A DNA stretch of 64,000 bases from Lysobacter sp. cf310 (GTDB lineage: Bacteria; Pseudomonadota; Gammaproteobacteria; Xanthomonadales; Xanthomonadaceae). Shown one piece after another: positions 36,847 through 45,922 of the stretch; position 1 is the first letter of the stretch, and the number at the start of each line of letters is the position of its first letter. The DNA lies in NCBI RefSeq assembly GCF_900114355.1, contig NZ_FOSS01000005.1, positions 248,001-312,000 of the forward strand. Direction: 5' to 3'. The translations under genes were made by a program, and so were the position numbers. The notes beneath the pieces were generated by a model, which was given only the letters and a program-made list of their open reading frames with translations, had not been told where the DNA came from and made no database searches.

Positions 36847-37291
36847 CAGTTCGAGCCCCGAAAATCGTAGAAGGTTGCGTTGTCTGCTCCGCGGGCTGCC
36901 CCTCCCGGCACCGGCCCGGCCAGGCGCTGGCGCGGGGGAACCGTCCGGAAGGAGGTGGCTGGCGAGCCCCGTCCAGGGCCCATCACGCCGGTGACGGCGC
37001 TACGGATAATCCGCGAAATGGTAGCCTCCGACCCGCTCTGCGGCAACCCGCGAGGCGTTCACGCAAGCGCTGCGGGCCTTGCACGAACGGGCCGGAGCGG
37101 CCGTCGCGGGGGCCTGTGCGGCCCCTGCCGAGCGCCCGATCGGGCGAGTCCGACGGCGCGCCGGGCGCCCCATCCGCCCCCGTCCGGCGCTGCGATGCGC
37201 GGGCCGCAACGCCGGACGCCGGGTTGCGACAGACCGGATTGGACCGAAAGCTCTAAACTAAGCGGCTCCCCTCCGCTGCGCTGCGGTCCGA
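36847..37291. other. Divergent intergenic region between ctaC and putA
   Basis: This 445-bp gene-free region must hold the promoters of the oxidase operon (minus) and putA (plus). It is GC-rich throughout. I see no clear -35/-10 pair, repeat element or credible coding sequence; short open frames here lack start sites and family features. Confidence 0.5.
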
Positions 37292-40200
37292 ATGACCATC
37301 GACTCCTCCTCCGACGCCGCCGACGGCCCGCCGCCGCGCGCGCTGATCAGTCCCGAACTCCCAGCGGCTCCGGCCGGCCCGCGCGCGGCGATCACCGCCG
37401 CCTGGGTCCGCGACGAAGCCCAACACGTGGGCCACCTGCTCGAACAGGCCCGCCTGCCCGAGGCCGACCGCCAGGCCGCGCAGGCCACCGCCGCCGACCT
37501 GGTCGCCCGGGTCCGCACCCGCGCCCAGGACCAGGGCGCGATCGAAGCCTTCATGCGCCAATACGACCTGGGCAGCGAGGAAGGCGTGCTGCTGATGTGC
37601 GTGGCCGAGGCGCTGCTGCGCATTCCGGACCAGGACACCGCCGACAAGCTGATCCGTGACAAGCTCGGCGAGGCCGACTGGAAGCGCCACCTCGGCCAAT
37701 CCGACTCGGTCCTGGTCAACGCTTCGACCTGGGGCCTGATGCTGACCGGCCACCTGGTCGATCTGGCCGACGACACCAAGCGCGACGTCCATAACGCCTT
37801 CAAGCGCCTGATCGGCCGCGTCGGCGAGCCGGTGATCCGCCTGGCCGTGCGCCAGGCCATGCGCATCATGGGCCATCAATTCGTGATGGGCCGCACCATC
37901 GGCGAGGCGCTGTCGCGCTCCAAGAAGGGCGACAACGCCAGCTACCGCTATTCCTTCGACATGCTGGGCGAAGGCGCGCTGACCACCAAGGACGCGCTGC
38001 GCTACCTGGAGGCCTACCGCCAGGCGATCCACGCGATCGGCAAGAGCGGCCCGGGCGGTCACTACCTGCAGCACGACGTGTTCGCCGCGCCCAGCATCTC
38101 GGTCAAGCTGTCGGCGCTGCATCCGCGCTACGAGCACGCCAAGCGTGCGCGCGTGTTCGCCGAACTCACCCCGCGCGTGCTGGAACTGGCGCAGCTGGCC
38201 AAGCGCTACGGCATCGGCTTCACCATCGACGCCGAGGAAGCCGACCGCCTGGAAATGTCGCTGGACGTGATCGCGGCGGCCTACGCCGACAAGTCGCTGG
38301 ATGGCTGGCAGGGCTACGGCCTGGCCGTGCAGGCCTACCAGAAGCGCGCGCCGGAGGTGATCGACTTCCTGGCCGACCTGGCCCGCCGCACCGGCCGCCG
38401 CATCCCGGTGCGCCTGGTCAAGGGCGCCTACTGGGACAGCGAGGTCAAGCGCGCCCAGGTCGACGGCCAGCTCGGCTATCCGGTGTTCACGCGCAAGCCC
38501 AACACCGACGTGTCCTACCTGGCCAACGCGCGCCGCATGCTCGAAGCCAGCGACGCGATCTATCCGATGTTCGCCACCCACAACGCCCAGACCATCGCCA
38601 CCGTGCACCGCATGGCCGCCGGGCGCGCGTTCGAGTTCCAGAAGCTGCACGGCATGGGCGACGACCTCTACGCCGAGGTCGTGCCCGCCGATCGCCTGGA
38701 CGTGCCCTGTCGCGTGTACGCGCCGGTCGGTTCGCACGAGGATCTGCTGCCCTACCTGGTGCGGCGCCTGCTCGAGAACGGCGCCAACTCCAGTTTCGTC
38801 AACCGCATCACCGACGAAGACATCGCGATCGACGAACTGATCCGCGACCCGGTCGAAACCGTGTCCGCGTTCTCCAGCATCCCCCACCCGCGCATTCCGC
38901 TGCCGGTCGACCTGTACCGCAGCTACGGTTTCGAGAGGACCAATTCCATGGGCGTCAACCTCGCCAACGATCAGCAACTGCAGTCCCTGGCCGAGCAGGT
39001 CAACGCCGCCGTCGCCGACTGGCGCGCCGCGCCGCTGGTGCCGGGCGCCAATGCCGCCGGCCCCGACATCGCCGTGACCAACCCGTCCGACCGTCGCGAG
39101 ACCGTCGGCCAGTGGCGCGCCGCCGACGCCGCCACCGTCGAGCTGGCGCTGAAGAACGCGGTCGCCGCGCAGGACGCCTGGGATTCGACCCCGGCCGCCA
39201 GCCGCGCCGCGATCCTCGAGCACGCCGCCGACCTGCTCGAACAGCGCATGCCGCACTACATCGCGCTGTGCACCAAGGAAGCCGGCAAGACCATCCCCGA
39301 CGGCGTCGCCGAAGTGCGCGAGGCGGTCGATTTCCTGCGCTACTACGGCCAGCAGGCGCGCAAGCTGTTCGCGCCCGAGGCGCTGCCGGGCCCGACCGGC
39401 GAGTCCAACACCCTGCTCCTGTCCGGCCGCGGCGTGTTCGTCTGCATCAGCCCCTGGAACTTCCCGCTGGCGATCTTCGCCGGCCAGATCGCCGCCGCGC
39501 TCGCGGCCGGCAACAGCGTGATCGCGAAGCCGGCCGAGCAGACCAATCTGATCGGCTACTACGCGGTGAAGCTGCTGCACGAAGCCGGCGTGCCGGAAGC
39601 GGTGCTGCAGTTCCTGCCCGGCGACGGCGCCACCGTCGGCGCCGCGCTCACCCGCGACCCGCGCGTGGCCGGCGTGGCCTTCACCGGCTCCACCGACACC
39701 GCGCGCGCGATCAACCGCGCCCTGGCCGCGCGCGACGCCGCGATCGGCGTGCTGATCGCCGAGACCGGCGGCCAGAACGCGCTGATCGCCGACTCCTCGT
39801 CGCTGCCGGAACAGCTGGTCAAGGACGCGATCGGCTCGGCCTTCACGTCCGCCGGCCAGCGCTGCTCCGCCGCGCGCGTGCTGTTCGTGCAGGAAGACAT
39901 CGCCGACAAGGTGACCTCGATGCTGGCCGGCGCGATGGCCGAGCTGAAGGTCGGCGACCCCGGCCTGCTCTCCACCGACGTCGGCCCGGTGATCGACGAG
40001 GACGCGCTGAAGATGCTCAACGACCATGCCGCGCGCATGGACAAGGAAGCGACCAAGATCGCCGAGGTCGCGCTCGACGCCGACAGCGCCCACGGCAGCT
40101 ACTTCGCCCCGCGCGCGTACGCGCTGAAGTCGCTGGACCAGCTGCACAAGGAAGTGTTCGGCCCGGTCCTGCACGTGATCCGCTGGAAGGCCGACCAGCT

Positions 40201-40501
40201 CGACGCGGTGATCGACGCGATCAACGCCACCGGCTACGGCCTGACCCTGGGCATCCACTCGCGCATCGACGAGACCATCGAACGCATCGCCGCGCGGGTC
40301 AAGGTCGGCAACTGCTACGTCAATCGCAACCAGATCGGCGCGGTGGTCGGCGTGCAACCCTTCGGCGGCCAGAACCTGTCCGGCACCGGCCCCAAAGCCG
40401 GCGGCCCGCACTACCTGCCGCGCTTCACCACCGAGAAGACGATCACGGTCAACACCACGGCGGCCGGCGGCAACGCGTCGCTGCTGACGCTGGGCGACTG
40501 A
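37292..40501 (+). CDS. putA: Bifunctional proline dehydrogenase / glutamate-semialdehyde dehydrogenase
   Basis: PutA oxidises proline to glutamate through a channelled P5C intermediate. The 1069-residue protein has the FAD-binding PRODH barrel (about 70-530), including 'IPVRLVKGAYWDSEVKRAQ' from about residue 370, and an aldehyde dehydrogenase domain (about 560-1040) with 'ISPWNFPLAIFAG', the glutamate in 'AETGGQNA' and catalytic Cys858 in 'AGQRCSAAR'. It lacks the N-terminal ribbon-helix-helix domain of the 1320-residue E. coli protein, so it should be a purely metabolic, non-repressor PutA. Confidence 0.96.
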   Translation: MTIDSSSDAADGPPPRALISPELPAAPAGPRAAITAAWVRDEAQHVGHLLEQARLPEADRQAAQATAADLVARVRTRAQDQGAIEAFMRQYDLGSEEGVLLMCVAEALLRIPDQDTADKLIRDKLGEADWKRHLGQSDSVLVNASTWGLMLTGHLVDLADDTKRDVHNAFKRLIGRVGEPVIRLAVRQAMRIMGHQFVMGRTIGEALSRSKKGDNASYRYSFDMLGEGALTTKDALRYLEAYRQAIHAIGKSGPGGHYLQHDVFAAPSISVKLSALHPRYEHAKRARVFAELTPRVLELAQLAKRYGIGFTIDAEEADRLEMSLDVIAAAYADKSLDGWQGYGLAVQAYQKRAPEVIDFLADLARRTGRRIPVRLVKGAYWDSEVKRAQVDGQLGYPVFTRKPNTDVSYLANARRMLEASDAIYPMFATHNAQTIATVHRMAAGRAFEFQKLHGMGDDLYAEVVPADRLDVPCRVYAPVGSHEDLLPYLVRRLLENGANSSFVNRITDEDIAIDELIRDPVETVSAFSSIPHPRIPLPVDLYRSYGFERTNSMGVNLANDQQLQSLAEQVNAAVADWRAAPLVPGANAAGPDIAVTNPSDRRETVGQWRAADAATVELALKNAVAAQDAWDSTPAASRAAILEHAADLLEQRMPHYIALCTKEAGKTIPDGVAEVREAVDFLRYYGQQARKLFAPEALPGPTGESNTLLLSGRGVFVCISPWNFPLAIFAGQIAAALAAGNSVIAKPAEQTNLIGYYAVKLLHEAGVPEAVLQFLPGDGATVGAALTRDPRVAGVAFTGSTDTARAINRALAARDAAIGVLIAETGGQNALIADSSSLPEQLVKDAIGSAFTSAGQRCSAARVLFVQEDIADKVTSMLAGAMAELKVGDPGLLSTDVGPVIDEDALKMLNDHAARMDKEATKIAEVALDADSAHGSYFAPRAYALKSLDQLHKEVFGPVLHVIRWKADQLDAVIDAINATGYGLTLGIHSRIDETIERIAARVKVGNCYVNRNQIGAVVGVQPFGGQNLSGTGPKAGGPHYLPRFTTEKTITVNTTAAGGNASLLTLGD

Positions 40502-40525
40502 TCGCGTACGGCGGCAGGCGATACC

Positions 40526-40560
40526 GAACGGCCCCGCTCGATGCGGGGCCGTTCGTTTAT
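40526..40560. terminator. Bidirectional terminator between putA and the MFS gene
   Basis: GAACGGCCCCGC and GCGGGGCCGTTC form a 12-bp perfect stem with a 5-nt loop, followed by GTTTAT on the plus strand. It lies between convergent gene ends (40501 and 40565) and can serve both. Confidence 0.8.
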
Positions 40561-40564
40561 GGGC

Positions 40565-41779
40565 TCAGGACAAGGCGGCCTGCGCGCGTGGCACGCGCCC
40601 GCGCAGCAAGGCGGATAGGCCGAACGCGCTGAGCAGACCGATCGCGCAAAACACCGCCCAAGGCAGCCATGGCCAATGTCGCGTTGCGGCCACGTCGATC
40701 AGCCAGCCGCCGGCGACGTTGCCCAGGCCGCCGCCCACCGCCAGGCTTAGCGAACTCACGCCCAGGTAGGTGCCCAGCGCGCGCGGGTCGGCCAGCTCGG
40801 CGATCAGGGTCTGCTGGGTGGGGCGCGTCATCAGCGCGCCGACCGAGAACGCCGCCACGCAAGCCAGGAACGCGGCGTAACCCGAGACCAGACCGATCGC
40901 GCCGACCGCCAGCGACATCAGGCTCACGCCCGCCACCAGCACCTGCGCCGACGTCCAGCGCCGCTCCAACCAGCGCACCAGCAGGTATTGCAAGGCCACC
41001 GTAAGGCCGGCGCTGACCGCGAACATCAGGCCGACGCTGGCGACGTCGCCGGTGAGGCGCTGCGCAAGCAAAGGGAAACTGATGTTGATCTGGATGGCGA
41101 CGAACCAGTACAGCATCATCAAACCGACCAGACGCAGGAAGCGCGTGTCGCGCCAGACCAGGCCCAGACCGCGGCTGGGCGGCGCGCGGTCGGGCATCTC
41201 CACGCGCGGCAGCAGCGCCAGGGCGACCACGAAGTTGAGGGCGAAGCAGGCCGCGGCGACCAGGCACACCACGCGGAAATCGAAACGCAGCAGGGCCACG
41301 CCGATCAGCGGCCCCAGGGTGGTCGCCACGCCGCTGACCCAGTTGCTGATCGCGTAGTAGCGCGGCCGCGTCTGCGTGGTGGTCAGGGCCGCGATCGAGG
41401 CCTGGTACGGGGCCTCGAACAAGGCCCCGCCCAGCGCCGACAAGACCATCGCCGCCAACAATGCGGGCAGATCGCCCGCGAAGGCGAGGCTGGCGAAGCC
41501 CAGCGCGCGCAGCAGCACGCCCAGGCAGATCATGCGGCGCGCGCCGTAGCGGTCCGAGAGCAGGCCGCCGACCAGGGCCAGGCCCTGCTGGGTGAGCTGG
41601 CGCACCGCTAGCGCCAGGCCGACCGCGGCGGCCGCGAAGCCGAGATCATTGACGTAGTGCACCGCCACCAGCGGCATCAGCATGGCGAAGCCGCTCACCA
41701 TGAAGAAGGTGTAGACCAGCAGGCCGTTGAGTCCACGCCGCCGGCTGCGGTCGTCCATGGGCGATGCGGATGCGCTCAT
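40565..41779 (-). CDS. MFS transporter, MdtH-like drug/metabolite exporter
   Basis: The 404-residue permease has twelve hydrophobic segments and the MFS loop motif 'GLLSDRYGARRMI' after helix 2. The opening 'LLVYTFFMVSGFAMLMPLVAVHYVNDLG' region and 'GALFEAPYQASIAALT' resemble MdtH-type exporters. The start at 41779 overlaps the stop of the DUF364 gene (ATGA), which makes it the last gene of the ten-gene operon. In that context it would be the exporter of the operon's small-molecule product, an inference from position. Confidence 0.85.
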   Translation of the reverse strand: MSASASPMDDRSRRRGLNGLLVYTFFMVSGFAMLMPLVAVHYVNDLGFAAAAVGLALAVRQLTQQGLALVGGLLSDRYGARRMICLGVLLRALGFASLAFAGDLPALLAAMVLSALGGALFEAPYQASIAALTTTQTRPRYYAISNWVSGVATTLGPLIGVALLRFDFRVVCLVAAACFALNFVVALALLPRVEMPDRAPPSRGLGLVWRDTRFLRLVGLMMLYWFVAIQINISFPLLAQRLTGDVASVGLMFAVSAGLTVALQYLLVRWLERRWTSAQVLVAGVSLMSLAVGAIGLVSGYAAFLACVAAFSVGALMTRPTQQTLIAELADPRALGTYLGVSSLSLAVGGGLGNVAGGWLIDVAATRHWPWLPWAVFCAIGLLSAFGLSALLRGRVPRAQAALS

Positions 41780-42630
41780 GCGGCCGCGCGCGCGCCGTCG
41801 TCGTCGTAGCCGGGCGCACGATACAGGTGGATCGGCGTGGGATCGGCGCTGAACTGCGAGAACGGGAAGGGCTCGGCCGACACCGCAGCCACGCCGTGAC
41901 CGAGGAAGCGCGGCACGATCGCGCTGCCGGTCTGGGCGTACACCACCAGCGGCACCGCGCGTGCGCGCAGCGTGGCCAGGATCTCGTCGAAGGAGCCGTT
42001 GCTCAGGGTCATGCCGGTGGCGATCACCAGATCGGCCTGGGCCAGGACCGGCCCCATGTCGCGCACGACCGGCGTGCCGTCCTGGGTGCGCTCCAGATTG
42101 AAGTCGCAAGGCAGGCAGACGCCGCCACGCGCGCGGATCGCCGCCACCAGCGGATTGACCACGCCGATCAGGCCCACGCGCATGCCCGGCTCGATCCGCA
42201 GCAGCCCGGCGATGGCCTCGTCGCGCGCCTGGGCGCGTTGCAGCGGCGTGCCCGCCGGCAACAGGAAGCGCTGCGCACGCACGTCCTCGCGATGCGGGCA
42301 GGTAAGCGACAGATAGGCGTCGAGCGCGGCCACCCGCACCGGCGTGCGCGGGTCGCGCAAGAGTTCGGCCACGCTGCGGCCGGACAGTTCCTCGGCGACG
42401 ATGGAGTCGAGCTGCTCGCGCTCCAGGCAGCAGCCGCCGAAACCGGCCTCCACGCGCAGCACCAGGTAATAGTTGCGGTACTTGGTGTCGGTGCCCGGAA
42501 ACTGGGTGCTCTGACGCACCCAGAAGGCGCCCACCGCGTGCAGGGTTTCGGGATCGGGGCCGTACTCGCCGCGCAGCACGGCCTGGGTGAGGTCGGCGAC
42601 GGACGCGGGGGATGAGGATGGGTGGGACAT
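41776..42630 (-). CDS. DUF364/DUF4213 Rossmann-like protein (putative heavy-metal chelation family)
   Basis: The 284-residue cytoplasmic protein has an N-terminal region with 'YLVLRVEAGFGGCCLERE' (about 55-72) and a C-terminal Rossmann-like domain beginning 'GMRVGLIGVVNPLV' (149-162), then 'DMGPVLAQADLVIATGMTLSNGS' (split here at about 191-213). This order matches the DUF4213-DUF364 family, which Pfam links tentatively to heavy-metal chelation on structural grounds. It lies 22 nt after the ATP-grasp gene. It may bind the product, a metal or a pathway intermediate; no catalytic role is proven. Confidence 0.75.
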   Translation of the reverse strand: MSHPSSSPASVADLTQAVLRGEYGPDPETLHAVGAFWVRQSTQFPGTDTKYRNYYLVLRVEAGFGGCCLEREQLDSIVAEELSGRSVAELLRDPRTPVRVAALDAYLSLTCPHREDVRAQRFLLPAGTPLQRAQARDEAIAGLLRIEPGMRVGLIGVVNPLVAAIRARGGVCLPCDFNLERTQDGTPVVRDMGPVLAQADLVIATGMTLSNGSFDEILATLRARAVPLVVYAQTGSAIVPRFLGHGVAAVSAEPFPFSQFSADPTPIHLYRAPGYDDDGARAAA

Positions 42631-42652
42631 GGGCGCTCTCCGGGAGACGGTG

Positions 42653-43915
42653 TCAGGGGAATGCGGCGTAGCGCAGGCGTACGCGACTCAGCGCGCGCTC
42701 GGCGTGCGCGCGTGCGCCCTGCCCCTGCGGGTCGACCGCGACCACGTGACCCAGGTAGCAGGCGTTATCGATGGGCTCGGCGACGTCGCTGCCGGCGATC
42801 GACGCCAGCGTCCAGCGCGCCAGATGCGGATCGGTCGCCAGACTGTCGGCGCCCTCGACCGCTTCCACACGTCCGCCGCGCGGCGGCACCAGGAACTTGA
42901 TCGCGGCGCTGCTCACGCCGGTGGCGCGCGGCGTCAGATCCGGTGCGCGGCCCAGCGCCAGCTCGATCTGCGCATCCAGCAAATCGATGCCGGTCACGCG
43001 CTGGATCAGTTCGACGATGTAGTTGCCGCCCGGACGCGGATTGATCTCGATCACGCGCGGCCCGTCGGCGGTGAGCCTGACCTCGGTATGGCTGATGCCG
43101 TGATCGTGGCCGACCGCTTCCAGCGCGCCGCGCACCAGCGCGATCGTGGCCTCGGCCTGGGCCGGTCCCAGGTGGGCCGGAAACATGTGGCCGTCCTCGA
43201 TGAAGTAGGGAAAGCCCGCCAGGCTCTTGTCGGTGATACCGATCACCGTGGTCTCGCCACGGTAAGTGCAGGCCTCGACGCTGACCTCTTCGCCCTGCAG
43301 GTATTCCTCCAGCAGCACCAGCGGCACCCGCTCCTGTTCGCGGAAATTGCGCGGGAACTGCTCCAGCGCGTCGTAGGCCTCGCACAGCTCGACCTCGTCG
43401 CGCACCAGGCGCACGTAGGCACTGGAGGCCAGGTCGGTGGGCTTGAGGATCAGCGGATAGCCGATGCGCTGCGCCTCGACGCGGGTCTGCGCCCAGTCGG
43501 CGGTCACCGCGAATTTCGGATTGGGCAGGCCGGCGCGTTCGATCGCCACGCGCACCCGATCCTTGCGCCGCTCCATCACCACGTTGGCCGAGAACGCCTG
43601 CGGCAGGCCCAGGGCTTGCGCGACCTGGGCTACGGTGTCGATGTAGTAGTCGCAGATCGTGACCACGCCGTCGAAAGTCAGGATCGCATGCTGGGCGCGC
43701 AGGAATTCGATCAACGAGGGGACGTCGTTGGTGTCCCAGCTCAGCACGTGATCGGCGTGCTCGATCGCCGGATGGATTTCGCGCGTGCGCGGGTCGCGGT
43801 AGTGATCGCGGTTGCGGGTCACGAAGGTGTAGCGGTGGCCGAGCCGGCCGATCGCGGGCGGGAAGATGCGGCCGGTGCCGCCGACCCAGCTTTCGATCAT
43901 CAACAGATGCGCCAT
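42653..43915 (-). CDS. ATP-grasp carboxylate-amine ligase
   Basis: The 420-residue protein has a preATP domain (about 1-115), then an ATP-grasp fold with Lys158 in 'YPLILKPTDLASS', the 'LLEEYLQGEEVSVEA' strand (about 201-215) and the metal ligands Glu290 and Asn292 in 'VIEINPRPGGNYIVELI'. This is the layout of amino-acid ligases and BacD/carnosine-synthase-like enzymes, which make an acyl phosphate and couple it to an amine. It starts 12 nt after the PLP-enzyme gene. I infer that it joins the PLP product to another amino or carboxylic acid. Confidence 0.85.
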   Translation of the reverse strand: MAHLLMIESWVGGTGRIFPPAIGRLGHRYTFVTRNRDHYRDPRTREIHPAIEHADHVLSWDTNDVPSLIEFLRAQHAILTFDGVVTICDYYIDTVAQVAQALGLPQAFSANVVMERRKDRVRVAIERAGLPNPKFAVTADWAQTRVEAQRIGYPLILKPTDLASSAYVRLVRDEVELCEAYDALEQFPRNFREQERVPLVLLEEYLQGEEVSVEACTYRGETTVIGITDKSLAGFPYFIEDGHMFPAHLGPAQAEATIALVRGALEAVGHDHGISHTEVRLTADGPRVIEINPRPGGNYIVELIQRVTGIDLLDAQIELALGRAPDLTPRATGVSSAAIKFLVPPRGGRVEAVEGADSLATDPHLARWTLASIAGSDVAEPIDNACYLGHVVAVDPQGQGARAHAERALSRVRLRYAAFP

Positions 43916-43927
43916 GGCGCTGCTCCT

Positions 43928-44953
43928 TCAGGGGGAATGGGGATGTGCGGGCGCGTAGTCGCGGCGCCGCCACGCCATCGCCGACCACGGCAGCGCCAGC
44001 TCGTCCAGCGAGGCGATCGGCGTGGGCGCCAGCGCGCGCGGATCCAGCGCGTCCTGGTAATGGGCGAATACGCCGTCGACATAGCGATGTCCGGTGTCGG
44101 CGGCGACGAACAGCAGCTTGCGCTCGGGATGCAATGCAGCCTCGCGCGCGGCGACCAGATAGCAACAGCCGGTCGACAGGCCCGCGAACACCGCATGCTC
44201 GCGCAGCAGCGCGACCGAGCCGGCCAGGCCGTAATCGAACGACACCCAGTGGACCTGGTCGTAGAGGGCGTGGCGCACGTTGCGGAACGGGATCGAGCTG
44301 CCGATGCCGGCGATGATGATGCCGGGGTCTTCCAGGTGCTGGCAGCCGAAGGTCAGGCTGCCGAAGGGCTGCACGCCGATCAGTTCGACCGCGTCGTCGC
44401 GCTCGCGCAGCGCGCGCGCGAGGCCGCCGGTGGAGCAGCCCGAGCCGATGCCACCGACGATGCTGAGCGCCTCGCAGCCCAGGGCATCGGCGATGGCCGC
44501 GGCCACCGGCGCATAGCCGTCGTAATGGATGTCGTCGTGGTACTGCTGCATCCAGTGCAGACTGGGATCGGCCGCCAGCAGTTCGTGGATGCGCGCCACG
44601 CGCAGGCTCTGATCGAGCTTGAGCGTGGCCTGCGGTTCGACCTGTTCGATGGTCGCGCCGAGGATGCGCAGCTGCGTCATCAGAGTGCGGTCCACGGTCT
44701 TGGAACCGACGATGCGGCAGTGCAGCCCGAACTTGTGGCAGGCCAGCGCCAGCGCGTAGGCGTAGATGCCGCTGGAACTGTCGATCAGGGTCGCGCCCGG
44801 CTGGACCCGGCCGCTAGCCAGCAGGCGTTCGACCGCGACCAGAGTCGAATAGACCTTCATGGTCTCGAAGCGCGCCACGTACAGATTGGCGCCGAGCCGG
44901 ACCAGATCCGGCGCCTTGATCGCATCGGCGATATGCGCGTGCACGCCGCTCAC
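43928..44953 (-). CDS. PLP-dependent enzyme, cysteine synthase/SbnA-like
   Basis: The 341-residue fold-type II enzyme has the probable Schiff-base Lys33 in 'ARFETMKVYS', the substrate loop 'IDSSSGIYAYALA' (58-70) corresponding to SSGNTG, and the phosphate-binding 'GGIGSGCSTGG' (167-177). SbnA uses O-phospho-L-serine in staphyloferrin B synthesis, and related enzymes use O-acetylserine. I chose GTG at 44953 because it overlaps the kinase stop (GTGA) and has GGAG 8 nt upstream; an ATG at 44977 would lengthen the protein by eight residues. A kinase directly upstream suggests a phosphorylated hydroxy amino acid as substrate. Confidence 0.82.
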   Translation of the reverse strand: MSGVHAHIADAIKAPDLVRLGANLYVARFETMKVYSTLVAVERLLASGRVQPGATLIDSSSGIYAYALALACHKFGLHCRIVGSKTVDRTLMTQLRILGATIEQVEPQATLKLDQSLRVARIHELLAADPSLHWMQQYHDDIHYDGYAPVAAAIADALGCEALSIVGGIGSGCSTGGLARALRERDDAVELIGVQPFGSLTFGCQHLEDPGIIIAGIGSSIPFRNVRHALYDQVHWVSFDYGLAGSVALLREHAVFAGLSTGCCYLVAAREAALHPERKLLFVAADTGHRYVDGVFAHYQDALDPRALAPTPIASLDELALPWSAMAWRRRDYAPAHPHSP

Positions 44954-45918
44954 GGTCCGGTCTCCACGAAGCGGCATTGGTGGCCCAGGCCGCGAAAGAA
45001 GGACGAGAGCGCGCCCATGCGCGCGGTACTGGGGCGACGCGCGTACAGGTAGCCGATCAGGCTGCCGGTGTGCGCGACCACGATGCCGTCGGCGCCCAGC
45101 GCGCGCCGGCGTTCGAGCAGGGTGTCGAAGGCGCGCTTGGCGATCACGCCCTGGGCCAGGGCGGCGCTGCGGGTGGCGCAATCGCAGATCGCGCGCACAT
45201 CGTGGGCCGCGAAGGCCTGCAGCATGCGCTGGAGGTTGCCGCGGTAGTCGTCGAGACGGTCGCGATAGTGGCCCAGCAGATCGGCCGCGACCCGCTCGGT
45301 CTCGACCGTACCGCCCTCGTCGATGTAGCAGGCGTGCAGGCGCAGCGCGCGCGGAAACGTCCGCACCACTTCCTGGCGGCCGCTGAGGTAGAGCGCGTGG
45401 CGGTCGAGGAACACGCTGTCGGAGCGCTCGATCTCGCGCAGCAGCGCGGCCATCAGCGCCGGCGACGAACGCAGCCCGAACACCCGGTCCAGGCAGCGGA
45501 TGGTGGCGACGATGTCGGCGGTGGAGCTGGCCATGCCCTTGCCGGTGGGCAGCTCGGAGTCGTGGCTCCAGCGGCCCGGCGGCAAGCGCTTGCGGTGGTG
45601 CGCGAGGTACAGGCCCAGCGCCTGCCGGCATTTGTCCTTGCCCGCCAGTTCGGCGTCGATATCGCCGTCCTCGCCGGGTGCGAAATGCATCCAGCTGTAG
45701 CGCCGCACCGGCAGCGAGATGATGCCGATGTGCAGCTCGCCGTCGCGTTCGTACGGGCCCTGCAGCAGCTCGCCCAGGGTGCCATGGCAGACGCCGCTGT
45801 GCACCGCGGCCGATGGCTCGGCCTGCGCGCCGGCGGCGACGCGGGCGCGCGCCGGCGGCGGGCGGTTCGGGTGTTGCCGTTCCTGGCGCAGCATGTTCGC
45901 TGTTTCTCCTTGTCGCAT
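44950..45918 (-). CDS. GHMP-family kinase, PduX (L-threonine kinase)-like
   Basis: The 322-residue cytoplasmic kinase begins its fold with 'CHGTLGELLQG' (44-54), which recalls the 'CPGTCGE' opening of PduX-type L-threonine kinases. The GHMP ATP loop follows as 'PTGKGMASSTA' (124-134). PduX phosphorylates free L-threonine for cobalamin synthesis. No cobalamin gene is nearby; instead an SbnA-like gene overlaps its stop. I infer that it makes O-phospho-L-serine or O-phospho-L-threonine for that enzyme. The first ATG (45918) has GAGG at 9 nt; a second at 45894 is possible. Confidence 0.8.
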   Translation of the reverse strand: MRQGETANMLRQERQHPNRPPPARARVAAGAQAEPSAAVHSGVCHGTLGELLQGPYERDGELHIGIISLPVRRYSWMHFAPGEDGDIDAELAGKDKCRQALGLYLAHHRKRLPPGRWSHDSELPTGKGMASSTADIVATIRCLDRVFGLRSSPALMAALLREIERSDSVFLDRHALYLSGRQEVVRTFPRALRLHACYIDEGGTVETERVAADLLGHYRDRLDDYRGNLQRMLQAFAAHDVRAICDCATRSAALAQGVIAKRAFDTLLERRRALGADGIVVAHTGSLIGYLYARRPSTARMGALSSFFRGLGHQCRFVETGP

Positions 45919-45922
45919 CGGA

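Noticed and set aside
37253-40411. 1052-residue minus-strand open frame
   Set aside because: It lies entirely opposite putA, which has complete PRODH and ALDH motifs. The reverse product has only biased composition and no domain.
44950-45918. Cobalamin salvage role for the PduX-like kinase
   Set aside because: No cob, cbi or pdu gene is nearby, and the overlapping neighbours point to another pathway.
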